Shown here one piece after another: positions 35,101-50,100 of a stretch of DNA of 64,000 nucleotides; positions within the stretch are counted from its first letter, which is position 1, and every line of letters begins with the position of its first letter. The translations under genes and the position numbers were made by a program. The notes beneath the pieces are model-generated. The model worked only from the letters and a program-made list of their open reading frames with translations, searched no databases and had not been told where the DNA came from. This stretch comes from Eublepharis macularius. Taxonomy: Eukaryota > Chordata > Lepidosauria > Squamata > Eublepharidae. The stretch covers positions 62,954,052-63,018,051 of the forward strand of contig NC_072790.1 of the NCBI RefSeq assembly GCF_028583425.1, written 5' to 3'.

Positions 35101-38100
35101 CGGCCGCTGCTGTTGGTATCTGCCCTGGTAATGGTAAGGGCCAGACCGGGGAGCGTACCGTGACCTGGAGGAGGGCTTGTCCGCTGGAGCCAGACCCAAA
35201 GACCGCGCCGTCTGCCTGTCCTCCTTTTTCTTCTTCAGGGTCTCGTCGGTGGACTTGGAGAACAGCGAGTCCCCTTCAAATGGCATGCTCTCCACCCTGG
35301 AACGTACTTCTTGGGACAGGGCCGTAGACCGCAACCAGGAGTGGCGCCTGAGGACCACCGCCGACGCCATACCTCTAGCAGCAGTGTCAGCAGCGTGGCT
35401 CCCAGCGTTCATCTGCTGCTTAGACAGCCTCACAGCCTCTGTCTGCAGCAGGGACACCACAGCCTTCTGCTCAGGAGGGAGGTCTCGTGTATAGGATGCC
35501 AACTTCTCCCAGAGGTACAGCTGGTACCCTGCCATGATGGTCTGATAGTTGGCAATCCTCAGACCCAGGGAAGAAACAATGTACTGGCGCCTGCCCATGG
35601 CATCCAGCTTCTTGCCCTCCTTATCGGCAGGCACCGAGGAGTGACCCGATCGCCTGGGGTTGAACTCCTCTGTGACCAAGGAGGAAGGTGGAGGGTGTTT
35701 CACCAGCGCCGGCCAGGTACCCTGCTTGATCTTGTAGAGCTGCTCAATCCTCTTGGATGTTGGAGGCTGATCACAGGGCACCTGCCATACCTTCTCCACG
35801 ATTTCCTCAATACCCTCGAGCATGGGGAAGCCAACGTACGCCGGGTTGTCCCCGTAAATGCGTTTGAGGAGCTTGTCCTTGGTCTGGGGAACCGCCGAGG
35901 AGATGTCCATCTCGAGAGCCTTGGCCATCCTTGCCATCTGGTCGGCGTAGATGCGGAGGTCCTCGAATGGCGAGTCCGCCGATGGCACTAGCTCCTCAGC
36001 TGGCGATGGTTCGGACCAGGACTCCGACTGGTAGCCGCCAAAGCTCTCCCCATCCTCCTCATCGGAACCGAGCTGGGATTCCGGAACCTGGAGCGGAGGG
36101 GGAGCCCACGCCGATCTCGATGTCGAAGGCCTCGGTTCCGACACGGAGAAGCCCGCAGGTGCCCCCTCCCATTGGCAACGGTATGGCGAGGGGAGGTAGG
36201 AAGCCTGCCGATGCCGGGACGCAGTGGACCGGACTGATCGGACACTGTCCCCGGAACCATGCCGCTCACGACCGACCGGAGGTGGAGACGGACGGGCAGG
36301 CGACGGACGGCTCCGACGAGGAGACGGGCTCGGTTCCAGCCTCGGCGACCGAAGGGGAAGCGATGGTCGGCTCCGACGGTGCGGGCTCGGCTCCGGACCC
36401 GACGAGAATTCCGCGGGCACCGTCTCGAAGGCCATCGGATCCGGCACAGGAACGGTGATGTCTTCTGGCTCCGGGGAGCCCAGGTGAGGGGAAGGCGTGT
36501 GAGGAAGCACGATGACCTCCTCCTGAGGAGCGGGACGCGGCGACCGATGATGCTTGGTCTTCTTCTTCTTCTTCGCTGGTTCCGAAGAAGACCTCGGAAC
36601 CGACGCGCTCCTCACCTTCGAAGGGGACCTCGGCTTCGACCTCTTAGGCTTCATCGGAACCGATCCGGACGTCGGTTCCGACCGGGGACTCGGTACCAGG
36701 ATCCTCGGTTCCGACGTAGGTCTCGGATCCGACCTGGTAGATGACGCGCTACGGGGCGGCCGCACCGGTCCCTGCGCTGGAGAGGCCGCTCTCGACGCCG
36801 AGGTACTCGGGGGACGCGGTTTCGACCCCGACCTCGCGGAGGCCACTGAGCCAGCTCTGGAATGCCGTTCGGCAGAGGGGCTTGGGCCGGCCTTGGAGGA
36901 GGGCAACGGAGCGCCTCCGGACATGACCTTCTGCCACAGGGAGGAATTCAGTCGGGCCTTGCGCTCCTGCCGGGCCTTGCTGGTGAAACCCTGGCAAATT
37001 TTACAGGCCGTCACATTATGGGTCTCCCCCAAACAGAACAGGCACAGTTCATGGCCATCGGTCTTGGCCATTTTCGTGTGGCATTGGAGGCAATGCTTGA
37101 AGAGAGCCTTTGAGGCCATCTTCAGGGGCACGCGAAAGGAAGGTCAAAAACAGTCCGAGTCAAATTACCGAGTCCACAACAAAGTCCAAAACGAGATCCG
37201 AAGAATAGTCGAGGTCACGAAGTCCGAAGTCAAAAGCCAGCAATCAGTCAGAATAAAGCACGAAGCACAAAAAAGCACAGAGCAACGAAGCTCACGTTCT
37301 CTCCAAGCGGCGGCAAGAAGAGAACTGAGGGAAGGGGCCGTTGGTCGCTGTAGGATCACGTGACCGTTTGGGCGGGAAGACGGTCGCTGAGGCGCGCGAC
37401 AAACGGCCCCTTCGGAGCCTTGGAAGCTCTAGAAAATTCTCCGGCGGCTGGCCTGCGCCTGCGCAGTCCCCATGTGTGGAGGCACAGAAGAACGAAGATG
37501 AACTGATAGTTTTACACAGACTGATGTGAGGAGAGAACAATCAGATATTGTCATTCTTGGTCTTCACCCATCTGCATCCAGTTTGCTCATGACACTAACT
37601 GTGATGAGTGTAACAAACGTTTCAGCTACACTTGTGAACTGACTGGTCAAAAGCCTTCTTGGAGGGAATTTTAGAATCTTTACACCACATTTTGACTGGA
37701 CAAGGGAAGGAACTCCCGGACTAGAACAAAAGTCTCTCTACAAATTGTGCTTGACTATTTGCACTTTTTAGAATGTATGTTTAGATGAATAAACATTTAA
37801 AAATATGAACTCTGGTTTCTTGGAAGAGAACACTTCAGGAGCCTACTCAGAAAATGATGGCTTTGTCATGGAACCTACCAAACTTTTAAAAAAGGAGTGC
37901 TGAAATAGATGGCATAGAAGAAAGGCAAAGGGGGGGGGAGTCCAGAATCTTCACTCGCACGTATACACATTCACACTACACCCACACATTTGAGTTTGCT
38001 GCAATTTAAGGAACACGGGGCTGACAAGAAGGCAGCTGGATCAATATTTGTAGTGGTCTAATATTGATCTAACCAGTAAGATCTTAATCCTAGCAGACTT

Positions 38101-41100
38101 AGTGGAACCCCAAAATGACAGGAAGAGGGAGCAGCTGAGGGGCTAGGAGTGATAGTCTGTGATACACTAAATATCTACAATGTTTTTTTTAAAAAGTGAT
38201 ACAGATACAAATGCTCAGCCATACACAAACAGCTCTCCATCTTGAGTTACAGTAATACTTACAATGGCCACAAGGCACCCAGTTCATAACAAACCACCAG
38301 ATGTTCAGCATAGTTGCATGGTGGTAGACATGAAGAACAGTGATCTGGTGGTTATTTTTCCGTAAAATAAAGAAGAAGGTATCCATGAATTCAATGAGCT
38401 TTGAGAAGTAGTACCACCAGAGGACACGTATGATCTAATGAAAGACAAAAAAAAAAATCCAGATGTTCACTCCATTTCTTCTCCACATCTCATTCCAAAT
38501 AAGCCTACATATTAAGCCTAAAACAAATAAGCCTACATATTACATACACTGATCAGGTAATGTAAGAATTCAAGGTAAAACTGACCAAGTCAAAGATTCT
38601 CCCTCCTCCAGATTCCAGTGATGAACTACCATTGTACCACGTCTGCCACAGTCTGATGCCCACATGCTTTTGTCAGTGGCTTTGTTCAGAGAGGTTAAAG
38701 CCTGGAAGCCTGTGATCCCAGCCAGTAGCACAACAGAAAGATTAAGCTAACTTTGTCTAGCCACACACAAAGGCTGCCAGCCAAGTGTCAAATGAAAGTG
38801 AGATTGTCAGGGTCTTGTCATTTTAAGACAAGGGCAGTGGGAAAGCTGACCGCACTGACAGCGCCTGCTCACACGGCCTCTTCATTCACTAGTCTCTCTT
38901 ATCTGTCGCACTAAGAAGATTGTGTTGTTCATTAAGCAGGACAAAGGTAGGTGTGCCTTGACGTAATGGGGGGGGGGGAGAAAGAGGGAGAAAGCCCAGC
39001 AGATACGCACTTTACTGACAAGCACTGCTTTTCTCAGGGCTGTATTGTGAATTTTGAGGAGGTCAGGAAGAGATGGGAGAGGGTGGGGTACTGGCTTCTC
39101 TTTTATGAGGGTCATCTTATATTCAAGGTTATCTTCCTTTTGAGTAAATATAGTAGTGTTCTTACTGTTATTTTAAAAAGACAAGTTTTTGCAGATTATT
39201 TTCTCATTCTCATTCAGGACAACCATCATTCAGAATAATCATTTATTTTAAGGTCTGGCTTTAAATTGTTTTAATGATGTAGCTGTGTGCTAACACAAGG
39301 GTTTTTTTTTTTTGAGATTTTAATTCGTTTTACTTTGTTACCTGCCTTGTGTCCTTATGAGGGACAAAAATCTTATAAACAAACCAGCTTTGTTAAACAC
39401 CCTTGCTGGCAGCATACAATGTGGTGTGTGTGTGTGTGTGTGTGTGGGGGGGGGAATTCCATATTTGAAAGCTGCTCACATGGCAAGTCTGCACCTCGAT
39501 TCTCTTCCAGCTCTCTTCCTGAAATTCATTTGTTATTTATAGTCCGCCTTTCTCACTGAGACTCAAGGCAGATTACAGAGTGTAGGTGAATATGAAATGC
39601 TCATTTTAAACATTCAAAGTATGAGAAAGAATTCAAACCACAAAAAAGACAAGAAGAAAAAAAATGGTTCTCTTTATAGAAGCGTTCCAATTGCATATTT
39701 GGAGGCAGTCTGAACTGCTTTAGTAAACAGAACATTTTCACAGCACCTTTTGTGGTCCATCTCTGTGCATTGATTTAAGTACTGAAACCACCCCATCTGT
39801 AGTCTGATGTTGTACAAGGGGGTTGTAGCTTTGATTTTTCTAAATGTGTTCGTCAGGATTCAGAATACAACAAAAAATAGATTTCAAAATCTATAAGCTA
39901 TGAAGCAATAGACAAAAAAAGAAAAATGTTTCTGTTGCTGGGGCCCAAAATTTAGCCTCCAAACTCAAACCCTAAAGGGCAAAGAAGTATCTGCCCAAGT
40001 TATCTGCCAACTTTTTAACAACTCAGACATTCCCTATCCATACAGGAGAAGCACACCAAGTGCATCAGCAAAGACCCACGGAAGGAGCAAGAACATAAAC
40101 AGCATAAGTGTTTCTATATGTAACATATGTTCTGCCAAGTCGCAACTGACTTATAGCAACCCCAGCAAGGGGCTGTCAAGGCAAGTGAGAAGCAGCAGTG
40201 GTCTGCTCGTGCCTTCCTCTGCAGAGTCTTCCTTGGTGAATGCCCCAACCAAGTACTGACCCTGCTGCGCTTTCAAGATCTGCTGAGATCGGGCTGCACC
40301 GTGCTGCCTTCCCTCCCACAGATGCTTGTACCCTTTTTCTGGGTTGTATCACCAATAACCTAAAAGAAGCCCTCTACTGGAGGAGTCAAGTACTCATTTA
40401 AGTCTGCAATCTCACTACTTGTTCACTTCTCCCTTTTCAGGCGTAGAATGCTACTGCCCCCTATGACCTAATTTTATCATATTATATAATGAGTAGTACA
40501 CTGCGGGTTTGTTTCACATTATCCTCCAGAGGGATATCAGAGGCTCAGTTCTTTGTTGCTAGTTATTAATGTTCTTTCCTTTTAAACTGTCACTTGCAAA
40601 TGTCAGTAAGCATTTTGTTAGAAGGATTTAGGACTAAAAAAAAAATGAGATTTAGTGATTATGATTCAAATTCCATCACTGGTAATAATTAGTGGCATAA
40701 TTTTCAAGCATTAATGTTTCAACTAGACACAAGTTAAAAATGATTTCATGTTTTAGAGTCTTTGCCTGCTTAAAGAATTCAGAATATGTTTTATAAACCA
40801 TTTTGATGGATGCAGTTGACGCTGGTGAAGGTTCTTTTTCTGGGATATCCAAACAGGCTATTTGTATTACTCTGATCAATAATAATAATAGTACTAGTAG
40901 TAGTAGTAGTAGTAATAATAATAATGATAATAATAGATTTATATACTGCCCTTCAGGACGACTTAATGCCCACTCAGAGTGGTTTACAAAGTATATCATT
41001 ATTATCCCCACAACAAAACACCCTGTGAGGTGGGTAGGAGAGCTCCAGAAAGCTGTGACTAGCCCAAGGTCACCCAGCTGGCTTCAAGTGGAGGAGTGGG

Positions 41101-44100
41101 GAATCAAACCTGGTTCTTCAGATTAGAGTCCCGCACTCTTAACCACTACACCAAATTGGCATATGATGGATGTTCCATCCGTCCCCCTTCCCTCCCCCTC
41201 CCCAGAGAAAGTAACTAGGCTCAAGTACAATCTGTACATGCAAAAACATGCTCCTGAACAGAGCTGAGGGGCGTATGTAGGCAAAGAGAAACCAAGATTT
41301 TCTGCTACAATAGCATCTAGGCCCATGTTTTAGCCATGCACAAGATTGCAGCCACTATCTCATAGGTTTTCATTAAGTTCAGCATCAAACAGGAACCAAG
41401 TCCCCAAAAGTGCCCCTGTGGTCTACCTGAAGAAAACTGCTTCTTATTGCTGTCCAGCACCATTATAAGCAAGCGTGCTGGCCTTCTGTGTCAAACACCC
41501 GATTGTCTGAGGCACAAGGGGAACCTGGTTGTCAAGACAAGTGATTTGAGGGATTTGATGCAGTGATAATTTCAACACTCCTGTGGCAGTGGGAATCCCT
41601 TTGTTATAGACAGCTATGAAAAGATTATTGCCTAATCCTACGGAGAGAGGTGATCATTTAAGATTACAGGGGAGACAATCTTATTATCATAAGCAGCAGA
41701 AAGATAGTTTTCTGCCTTCTCTTGCTATTCGGGAAAGTTTACCATTGTAGGCATTTGCAGGCCCCCAATCGCTAATGGATATTAGCATAGATGGACTCCC
41801 TTGTTTGATCCAGCAGGGCTCCTTCTTACGTTCACATGGCAACTGCCTTCTCCGGCTGCTGAAGGAAGAAATTGCCTGAACAGAACGGCCGCACAGCTAT
41901 CTTTCTGCATCAGGCTGCGCTTTGGCCTTGGTGCTGGCTCACGTGACAAGGATTAGTTTAGAATTCACTTCAGTTCACAGAGTGAGGGGAATTGGTTTGA
42001 AAAAGGGGCTGCTGCACAGACACCTTTGGCAACTTTGGTATTCAGAAACCTGCAACACCAGCAGCAAAAGCATGCGTGCAAACTTCTTGCAAGCGATCCT
42101 CTGTCTACAGCCTTGGTAATTCAAAGGCAGCAATGCAGACAGATGTCTTGGGACTGCCACGTGATCCCTACTGCTGGAAGAAGACACCCCTTGTACCCTT
42201 TCACTGAACAAGACAGAGGGGGTGAGAAGTGTAGGAAGGGGGAATGCTAGAACTTGTCTGTCTCACGCAACACTTAAGTCATTCTAGCCAGGCTCTGGTG
42301 GCGTCTCTCTCCTAACACTAAAAGAAAAAAAAATCACTGGATTGTTAATGCTAAGTAGAATGGAAGGCATCCGTCATTCCCTTTCCACTAGCTCTGAGCA
42401 GACTTTAATGCTACAGGAGAGGTAGTTGTCAAAGAAGGGGGACAGCTACCTCCCAAGTAATCATTTGTGTGGCTCCTCTAGTACGTGCAAAAGCATGCCT
42501 CTTCTGGCTCTACCTACTTGAGGCAGAGGCTTTGGGAAGCAATGGATATGCACCTTCCTGTCAACATTTGCAGAGGAAAGGCAGAGTCACCCACGGAACG
42601 AGGTTCAAGTTTAATCTGCAAAAATGCAGTTTTATTTTAGGCTGGCATCCTTCTCCCAACTCACCGGCTTGCATTCCACCGAGCAGTGTGTGAAGTTTTC
42701 TTCCAGCATAAGGATCCTTCCATCAACAAAAGAGCCCTCAGCTCTGAAGGAAAGCTTCTTAGGTCTCCTCTGTCTCAAAGTTGGATAACCAAATTATGTT
42801 TTCCCCATTCAGGAATCACACACATTCAAAATAGATGTGGTTTCCGCAACCCTTAAATGTTTCTAAGCTAGAAGTCCCAGAGATACCAGCTGAAGATGCT
42901 GACATGGCGGGCTGCACTTCTTATGAGACCTTGATAACAGTGTGTGTGTACATAAGGGTAAATGCTGTACTTTATACCGCAGTGTGCATTAATACACTGA
43001 AACTGTTGCAATGCACAAACTATTCTACTTTCTTCCCTTTTCCTTCAGAGCACTATTCAGGTGACTGAAAAGTACGCTTTCCCTTCAGTTATACGAATAC
43101 AGAAAAGTCCATGTCCTTCCCAAATTTGCATACATATTTTACTATTGCAATGACCTTCACTCTCAAAGCAAGAGACAAAGCAAAGTTTCAGAGTCAGCTC
43201 ATAATGTATAATGTTACCTTCATATCAGCTTCACCTCCACTGTGCGTGTCCTGACAGAAGAAATTGTATCCTCCTTCCCATACACCCGTCACCAGCTAAC
43301 AAAAAGGGAAATAAGCAATCAGTTGTTGACAGTGCTGCTCTTTTTTTTCATGCTACAAATTGAAAAATACAGTGCTTTAAGATAACAAGTAACACAACAG
43401 CTGATATTCTTGACATGAGATCTTAGGTAAAGGCCCCAGGAGCAATTTTAAGACAAGGCTGGAGAGAGTCAATTTTTTTTAAAAAAGAGTACTTAAAATG
43501 GTTAAAGACAATTAATGTACCTCATGTTCCCAAGCTGCCACTGAACAAACAAGTTCTTGAAATTCAAATCCTTGCAAAATTTGTTTATTGGAAGTAAAAA
43601 GTAAGGTGAGTGTACATGCTATAATTTCCTTTTGACATGACTTTCAAATAACTAAAAATACCCAAAGCTTTATTCTGTCTCCAGCCTTAGTCACTGCTAC
43701 TTGTTGTAGCTGGCCAAGCAAGTCAGAATTTGTTAGTCTCGTCTGTTCTAGTGGGGACTTCTTTAGAAGATTTAAACAGGGCAAGTCTCTTTTAGCGTTT
43801 CAATGCGCCTCCAAACAGCTAGATTTTAAAGCAGACATTTATTACATCAGTGCAATTAAGTAACAAAATATTCTGAATGCTCACTTCAGTGTGACCATAC
43901 TATTCACGTACAGAGACCCCAGTAAAACTCTGCACAGCAAGGAGAATATCCCATACTTATCCCCAAGAATCATATTTTTTCAGTAACCCATGCTTTCGTG
44001 GTTCACAAAAGCATTTCATGATCTAAAAGGATTAGCCACAACGAATTGTTCTGTGTTTAGTACTGACCAAGTCAACTGGCCTCCACAGGCTCCTTTCTTC

Positions 44101-47100
44101 AGACTATCAGATGGCTTTAATGTAACCCTCTGAAGCCAGATATAACATAAGTAGCAAAGGATTTATAAGCAGCCTGTTTTTCTTTATTGCTGTCTGGAGT
44201 ATTAATTCTTATCGGTTTCCAGCAATGAATAAAAACAAGCATTCTGCAAGCAAAAGCTTCCAAAGGGCAGCTGAGCACTAACCAGCAGAATTTAGGCTAA
44301 GTGTTTTTCTTTGAAGGCAGTGAAAATTCAGCTAAGGAACATGGCTAGTACCATTTGTTGTGTTTATATTTTTCAAGTTTTGCTTAGCAACCTCGTTCAC
44401 CCCCATATTCTCTACTGTGCAAATACTTTTACAAAGTACACCTGGGAATGAGAACTTGACCATTAATTGTTCTCTGCGGTATTAGCCACAGACTGTTTGT
44501 GTAGCTTCGACATGCAACGTGGAATTGTGCGAGCCATTTAAACAATGCCTTGCCATGCGCATCCTGATCTGTAGCTGCTCAGGATAGTCAGACTTCAGCC
44601 ATCCTACCATGCTACTCCCACATCTGCTTGAAAGCTTCGTTCACAGAAAATTTCCCCTCCTTTCCAAACAATCTTTGGCAATTGATTCCGGACAAGCTTC
44701 CTGTTGCTGGTTAGGAAGCTCTAGTCTTTGCTGTCTCCACCAACTAGAACTGATCCTTTCGCAAAGAAAGCAGCAGGTGCGGGAAGACCCACAAACTTTC
44801 TCTTCACTGGTAACGCAACTCGAGAGACCAGTGGTTTGTCTTGGTATGATGCTGCTTCAAAGGTCAGCATGCAGCATTTCTCCTCTATCACAGGCAGATC
44901 TTTCACACCATCTACCTCCTGATCCTTTTAATTGGAGACGCTACAGATTGAACAGGGACTTACTCAGTACAAAGCAGATGTTCCACCACTAAGCTGCAGC
45001 CCAACCCCCAGGGACATGTGATGGGAAGTGGCTATGGTATCAAGATTTGCCCTCCCAACATCAGTTTAGACACTGGCGCTTTGGCTCGTCAACCCCTGCT
45101 TCTCCACCTGGGACTCTTAACACAGCTTATTACTGGGGAATGGAAACCAAGTTTAAACCAGAGGGACACTGCAGTGCAAACTTTCTCAGTTTGAAAAGCT
45201 TTCCCTCGTCTCTAGTCAAGACCTAGTTTTCTTCGCATTCAGGATCAGCTTGCAACAGGGCTGACCCGTGCCCTGTGGCTAGCCACCAACACTCCTCTTT
45301 GCACTATCTTTTGAAGCCAAAGGGAGGGGGAGACACATCCACTGTGCTGCTGAGAAGATATGCATCACTGGAGTCAGGGAATGCCTGAAAGGAGCAAAAG
45401 AGGAAACCTCTCATTAATGGGAAAAGATGTTTCTGAACTTCCTATACTTATCATTCCCCTTCCCAATATCGGGGTCTTGCCTTTGAGTGGGAAGAAGAAC
45501 ACTGGCAGGGGTGGTATACTTAACCCACTTCTTTTTTCAAGTTCTTTTTGTAAGTGTTTAAAAAGACTTAAGGTTTTCCCTAAATAAGGTGATCCAAGGG
45601 GAGTTTATCCATTATCTACCAAAAAAAAACAGCTGAAGCCCATCTCATTGCCTCAGGCAGGCAACTGAGAAATGAGTGCTACAAAGGAGAGCGAGGCATT
45701 TAAACAGGTTTCACTGAGGCTGTGCATGTGTTGTGGGGGAAGGAGGGGCAAGCTTTTTTTCAGCACAAACAGGACTAGAAACATGTCACATGAATATGGC
45801 AACATGGATTTCCAGCTTTAAATTGACAGAAGGCAGGATCAGACTGTGAGAATTATGACATCACAATTTTTTGCCATGAGGTGGGACTAAAGTAAGGGAA
45901 ATAATATTCATGATTGGAGGAACTACAGAAAAATGATCAGCTGCAGGAAAAAAACACCTTCATTATTGTGGTGCCAAAATATTTCATACCAGAGCACATA
46001 CCACAGATGTTATCTTGCTTAAAAACGTACTCTGACATGGCAAGTATGTTCAAGTGGAAAAGTAAAAGGCAGCTAATTGTATCTGAACAAGCTGCTCCTA
46101 TCATATCTCCACATAGTGCAATTCTCAAAAAGATATGGTCAAGAACATCCAACAATAATTCTGAAAGAAGCTTTATTTTGTTGGACCATAAATAATATTT
46201 TTCATTAGAGAAATTACATTTTTCAACGGCCATTTTAGGACATTTTATTTATGTGCTTTGGTGGCATATTTGCTGTAAGCCACACTGAACATTTGAGTAA
46301 AAAAGGGATAAAATAAAAAACAAATTCATGCCATAGTTTTATCCTACTCTTCTTTAGAGGTGTTTTCAGCACTGTATGTGAGGCCCACCCAAATACTTAG
46401 TAACAGATTAGAGATGGACTTTCAGACATTTCTGTGCTAGCAATGACTACTGAGCCAGCTCTGCCCATACAGTACTAATCTTGAGCAAACTGAGAGCACG
46501 TTCCAGAACCCTCTGTGACATCAGGGGTACATCAAGTTCATACTGGAACCATTCACATCAAAAGCAGCATGAGTGTAGCTGTTTCCAACTTTAATTACAG
46601 AACTCAGATACATCCAAGGAAATGGACGGAAGAATAAAGCACTTCTGCATACAACGCATAATATATTGACTCACGATGAAGTGAAGGCAACCAGCTATGA
46701 CAGTTTTAAAGGTAAACACACAGCACACAAAGGCAATTAAGTCCATGACAGCTAAACAGAACCTCCATGTGCGAAGAGAGAGCATGCCAGAACACCAGCT
46801 ATTGGGAAGTAAAAGCTGTTTCCTTCATGTCATGCTTGTGAGCTTCCTGGAGGCATATGATTGGCCATGAGAAACTAGATGCTGGAACAGATGGATCCTT
46901 GGCATGGCTCTGCATATTCTAGAGAATCTGAACTTGCATATTTCTTGATATGGGTTGAATCTGGCTGCCCTAAACAACAGCACAGCTCATCTCTGGTTAA
47001 ACCAGCCATGAAAAAGATGTTACCTTTCCACAGAAACCTCGTGGGCACAGTGGTGTCTAAGACCATGCCCAGCTTATGACATTAGATGGTACTTCATGAG

Positions 47101-50100
47101 TTGGTGGAACTATTATCACCTTCACTTTCCTTTGGCTCCTTATCACATGAGACAGAAAATGTGTATACAGATTAAATGCTAGAGTTCCTATTGTATAATT
47201 TTATCTACTGATAGGAGAATGGTTCGTCAAACAAAATAAGCAGCCCAGGTGATGTCACATGCCATGGGGGAGAGCTTAATGCTGAAAGCAAACATGCCTT
47301 ACTAAAGATCGAAGAAGCCATGAAAGAGATGGCATTTACACGTTATGTGATACATTATTTAGTGATCCAACCAGTGCACTACATGAATGTAAGAGCCTGA
47401 AACACCCTCAGGCATAATTCAGCCTTAACACATGGTGTCTTTGGTTGTGTTTTAATTTAACCAACAATGTGACTAGAGGAGACTGGGGGTGGAGCAATAA
47501 ATAATACATTTAATACTTCAATGGTCTAACTGCTACTCTGAATGCACAAGAAAAATTGAGAAAGCAACTTTCCAGAACACATAACTCTAAATCAATAGCG
47601 AAGTTATTTGTGAGGGAGCGCATTATGCTTCAGTATAGTCAGGATGAGTCTCCATGTGCAATTCTTGAGTAATATTGTCCTTTTCATTTGTTTCACTCTT
47701 TGGTACATCAGAGTTTGTACATTTTCAGTTCCTTTAGGTATGAGTATATTAATAAGGGATGACAGGAAAACAGCAGCGTTCCAAGAGATCTCAGTTTTAT
47801 TTAGCATCATCTGTGAAATGCTGCTACTATACAGTGAACTTTACCAGGATGAACATGCTCCATCACACATTTCCTGTTAACACAAGAGCTGCTTGTGTTA
47901 TACACATTTTAAAAGCTGGTGCACTACTTCAATTGCAGTTTGGCAGAGAACACAACTTACACATTCCCTGAGAATAATATTGTGACTCTTGATTTCTTTG
48001 TGTATTTCCAGCAATATTTCCATATCGCATCTTATAATAGTTCCTTCATATGCCAAGGACTAGTTCATAAATGACTGAATATAATCGGGTCTCTCCTCTC
48101 TCGATGACTTGCTGCCAGACAGACAATGGAGTTTTCCTACACGCAAATGACCACTAGATGAAAAAACTTGAACAATGAATATGCATGTATGACCTGGGCA
48201 TAGGGCTAATGCACATGATTATTGTTATAGCAGTTTAAATGGAAATGGCCTCAACACACGTGACATCTTTCTGTGCCCTTCTCTTCAAGCAAGCAGCCAT
48301 CCTCTAGTTTAGCATACCAGATACAGTAGAAGCCAGATTATTAGATGATGTGTTGTACGAATCTGACTTTTATTGAAGGAGCAACCACAAACAGGATTTA
48401 AAACAGGTCTCTCAGAAGAACAGTCTCATTCTGCCCACACAAAAAGAACACAACTTCTGCGGCAAGGATCAACACAGACAGAAATCAACACAAAGAGGTG
48501 CCCACTGTTTCTTACCTCATAAAACATATAAAGGGAGAGCAATGTGAGTCCAAGATTATAGATCACTAGAATACCCCGGCATGAGAACGGCTGTCTGTTC
48601 TGCATGTACTTTGGCCCTATCCATACAATTAGTAGGTATAAGATGGAAAAAATAAAGGTAGGTGTATAATTACTGAGGAGAAGCCACCCTTTTACTCTGG
48701 GATCTGAAACAGAACACAAACACAAAGTTAATACATGTAAGCACCGCAAATGTCATAAGACTAACAAAATGCTGATCATTCTAAACGACAAGGGTGTTAC
48801 ATGTGTCTATGCACCAACTACAGAGCTCTCTAGCTTACTCTGGCGCCAGTCCCCAACAACAGAGGGGTCCAAGTACAAATTGTGCTCCCCCGCCCTCCAA
48901 GCAAGGCTTTAACAACAGAAGCTAAAGGAATAAGCAGCTGGTAAATACAATTAGAAAGGCCAATTGTTTGGAATTACACAACAACCTCCACATGTAGCGT
49001 GGTTTTATTTAATTGCCCTGTTGCTAAGGGAAGTACAACTAATTATGCTCCCTTTACAAAATGCTGCTTCCCAGTGGAGCACATGATACTAGCCTTGATA
49101 TTTATCTCCAAATCTTGATTCCACTACATTTATTCCAAACTTCCTTTTCAGTCTCTCTTTTCTCTACCCACTCTCCCCTCCCCCAAGCCCTGTATCAAGT
49201 TTTCAAAATATGAGAAGTATTGTGCTTTATTAGATTCTACTCCCTCCAGAGGTACCAGGCTCATTATTTAATTTTCACATGCACAACATTATTGAATTAT
49301 ACAGTTTAACATTGCCAGGTTTGGGGAGAGGGAAAGAGATAATTTTTAAAAAATACTTTGCATTCGCTGGGATTGCAGAAACAAGGCACAATTTGAGCTC
49401 ATTGGTTTTCTACAAAATAGAAAAAAGAAATCTAGGATTTTGCTGTTAACAGCTCCAGCTTTGAAACTTTGGGGCATTTACTCTGAAAAGGGTATTATCC
49501 AACTCAAAGGATAATGTTCTTAAAGAAATACTTAAGCATACATGAAGCTGCCTTATACAGAGCCAGGCTGTTCGGTCCACCTCTTAGCTTAATGCAGTCT
49601 GCTATAACTTAAAGCTGCCCTCCACAGTCACAGAGTAAAGCTCTTCTGGTCAGATGCAAGGAAATGAACCTGGGGCCATCTATATGGAAAGCATGTCTTT
49701 TACCACAGAGCTACAGTCTCTACAGGCTATGCACAAATCCTTTCCATCAAAATCAATGGAATTTAGAGTTTTAACTTTAGTTCATTCATACTCTTCAACA
49801 TCCAGTAATACAATATTATGCTTCTGATTTTTGCTAATTTTGCTGTTAAGTAGCCATGCCAAGTTTGAGGCCACTCATGTCTGCATCTGTTCAACATGCT
49901 GCTCCCATAAATGGGCTCCCCCACAGAAATTCAGCCTTATTGGCTGACCAGGTCATGTGGACACAACATTTTGTCAATGATGTCAATGCAATCTTCATTT
50001 AAGATGCTGACACAGGAGCATTTTCATGGTAGTTCTAATGAACAAGGTTTGAACTAACATGCAACAGGTGACTGAAAAAATGTCCGCACTTTTCATGGGG

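Larger units (their letters stand above)
31401..37501 (-). mobile_element. DIRS-like tyrosine-recombinase retroelement, looks whole, in ELOVL5 intron 4
   Basis: About 6.1 kb with the full DIRS layout: near-identical inverted terminal repeats (31440-31629 and 37304-37493), short unique outer ends, an internal complementary region at 31728-31818, and three long open frames on the minus strand in the order gag-like, RT/RNase H with a methylase-like domain, and tyrosine recombinase. No flanking target duplication is seen, as expected for this family. All three frames are open, with no break visible. The terminal repeats are nearly identical, so the copy is young. It lies in the same transcriptional sense as ELOVL5 and fills about three quarters of the host intron. 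Confidence 0.93.

Noticed and set aside
35311-37363. Long plus-strand frames (226 and 269 codons) opposite the DIRS-like gag frame
   Set aside because: They lie antisense to a GC-rich coding region and have low-complexity translations. They are shadows.
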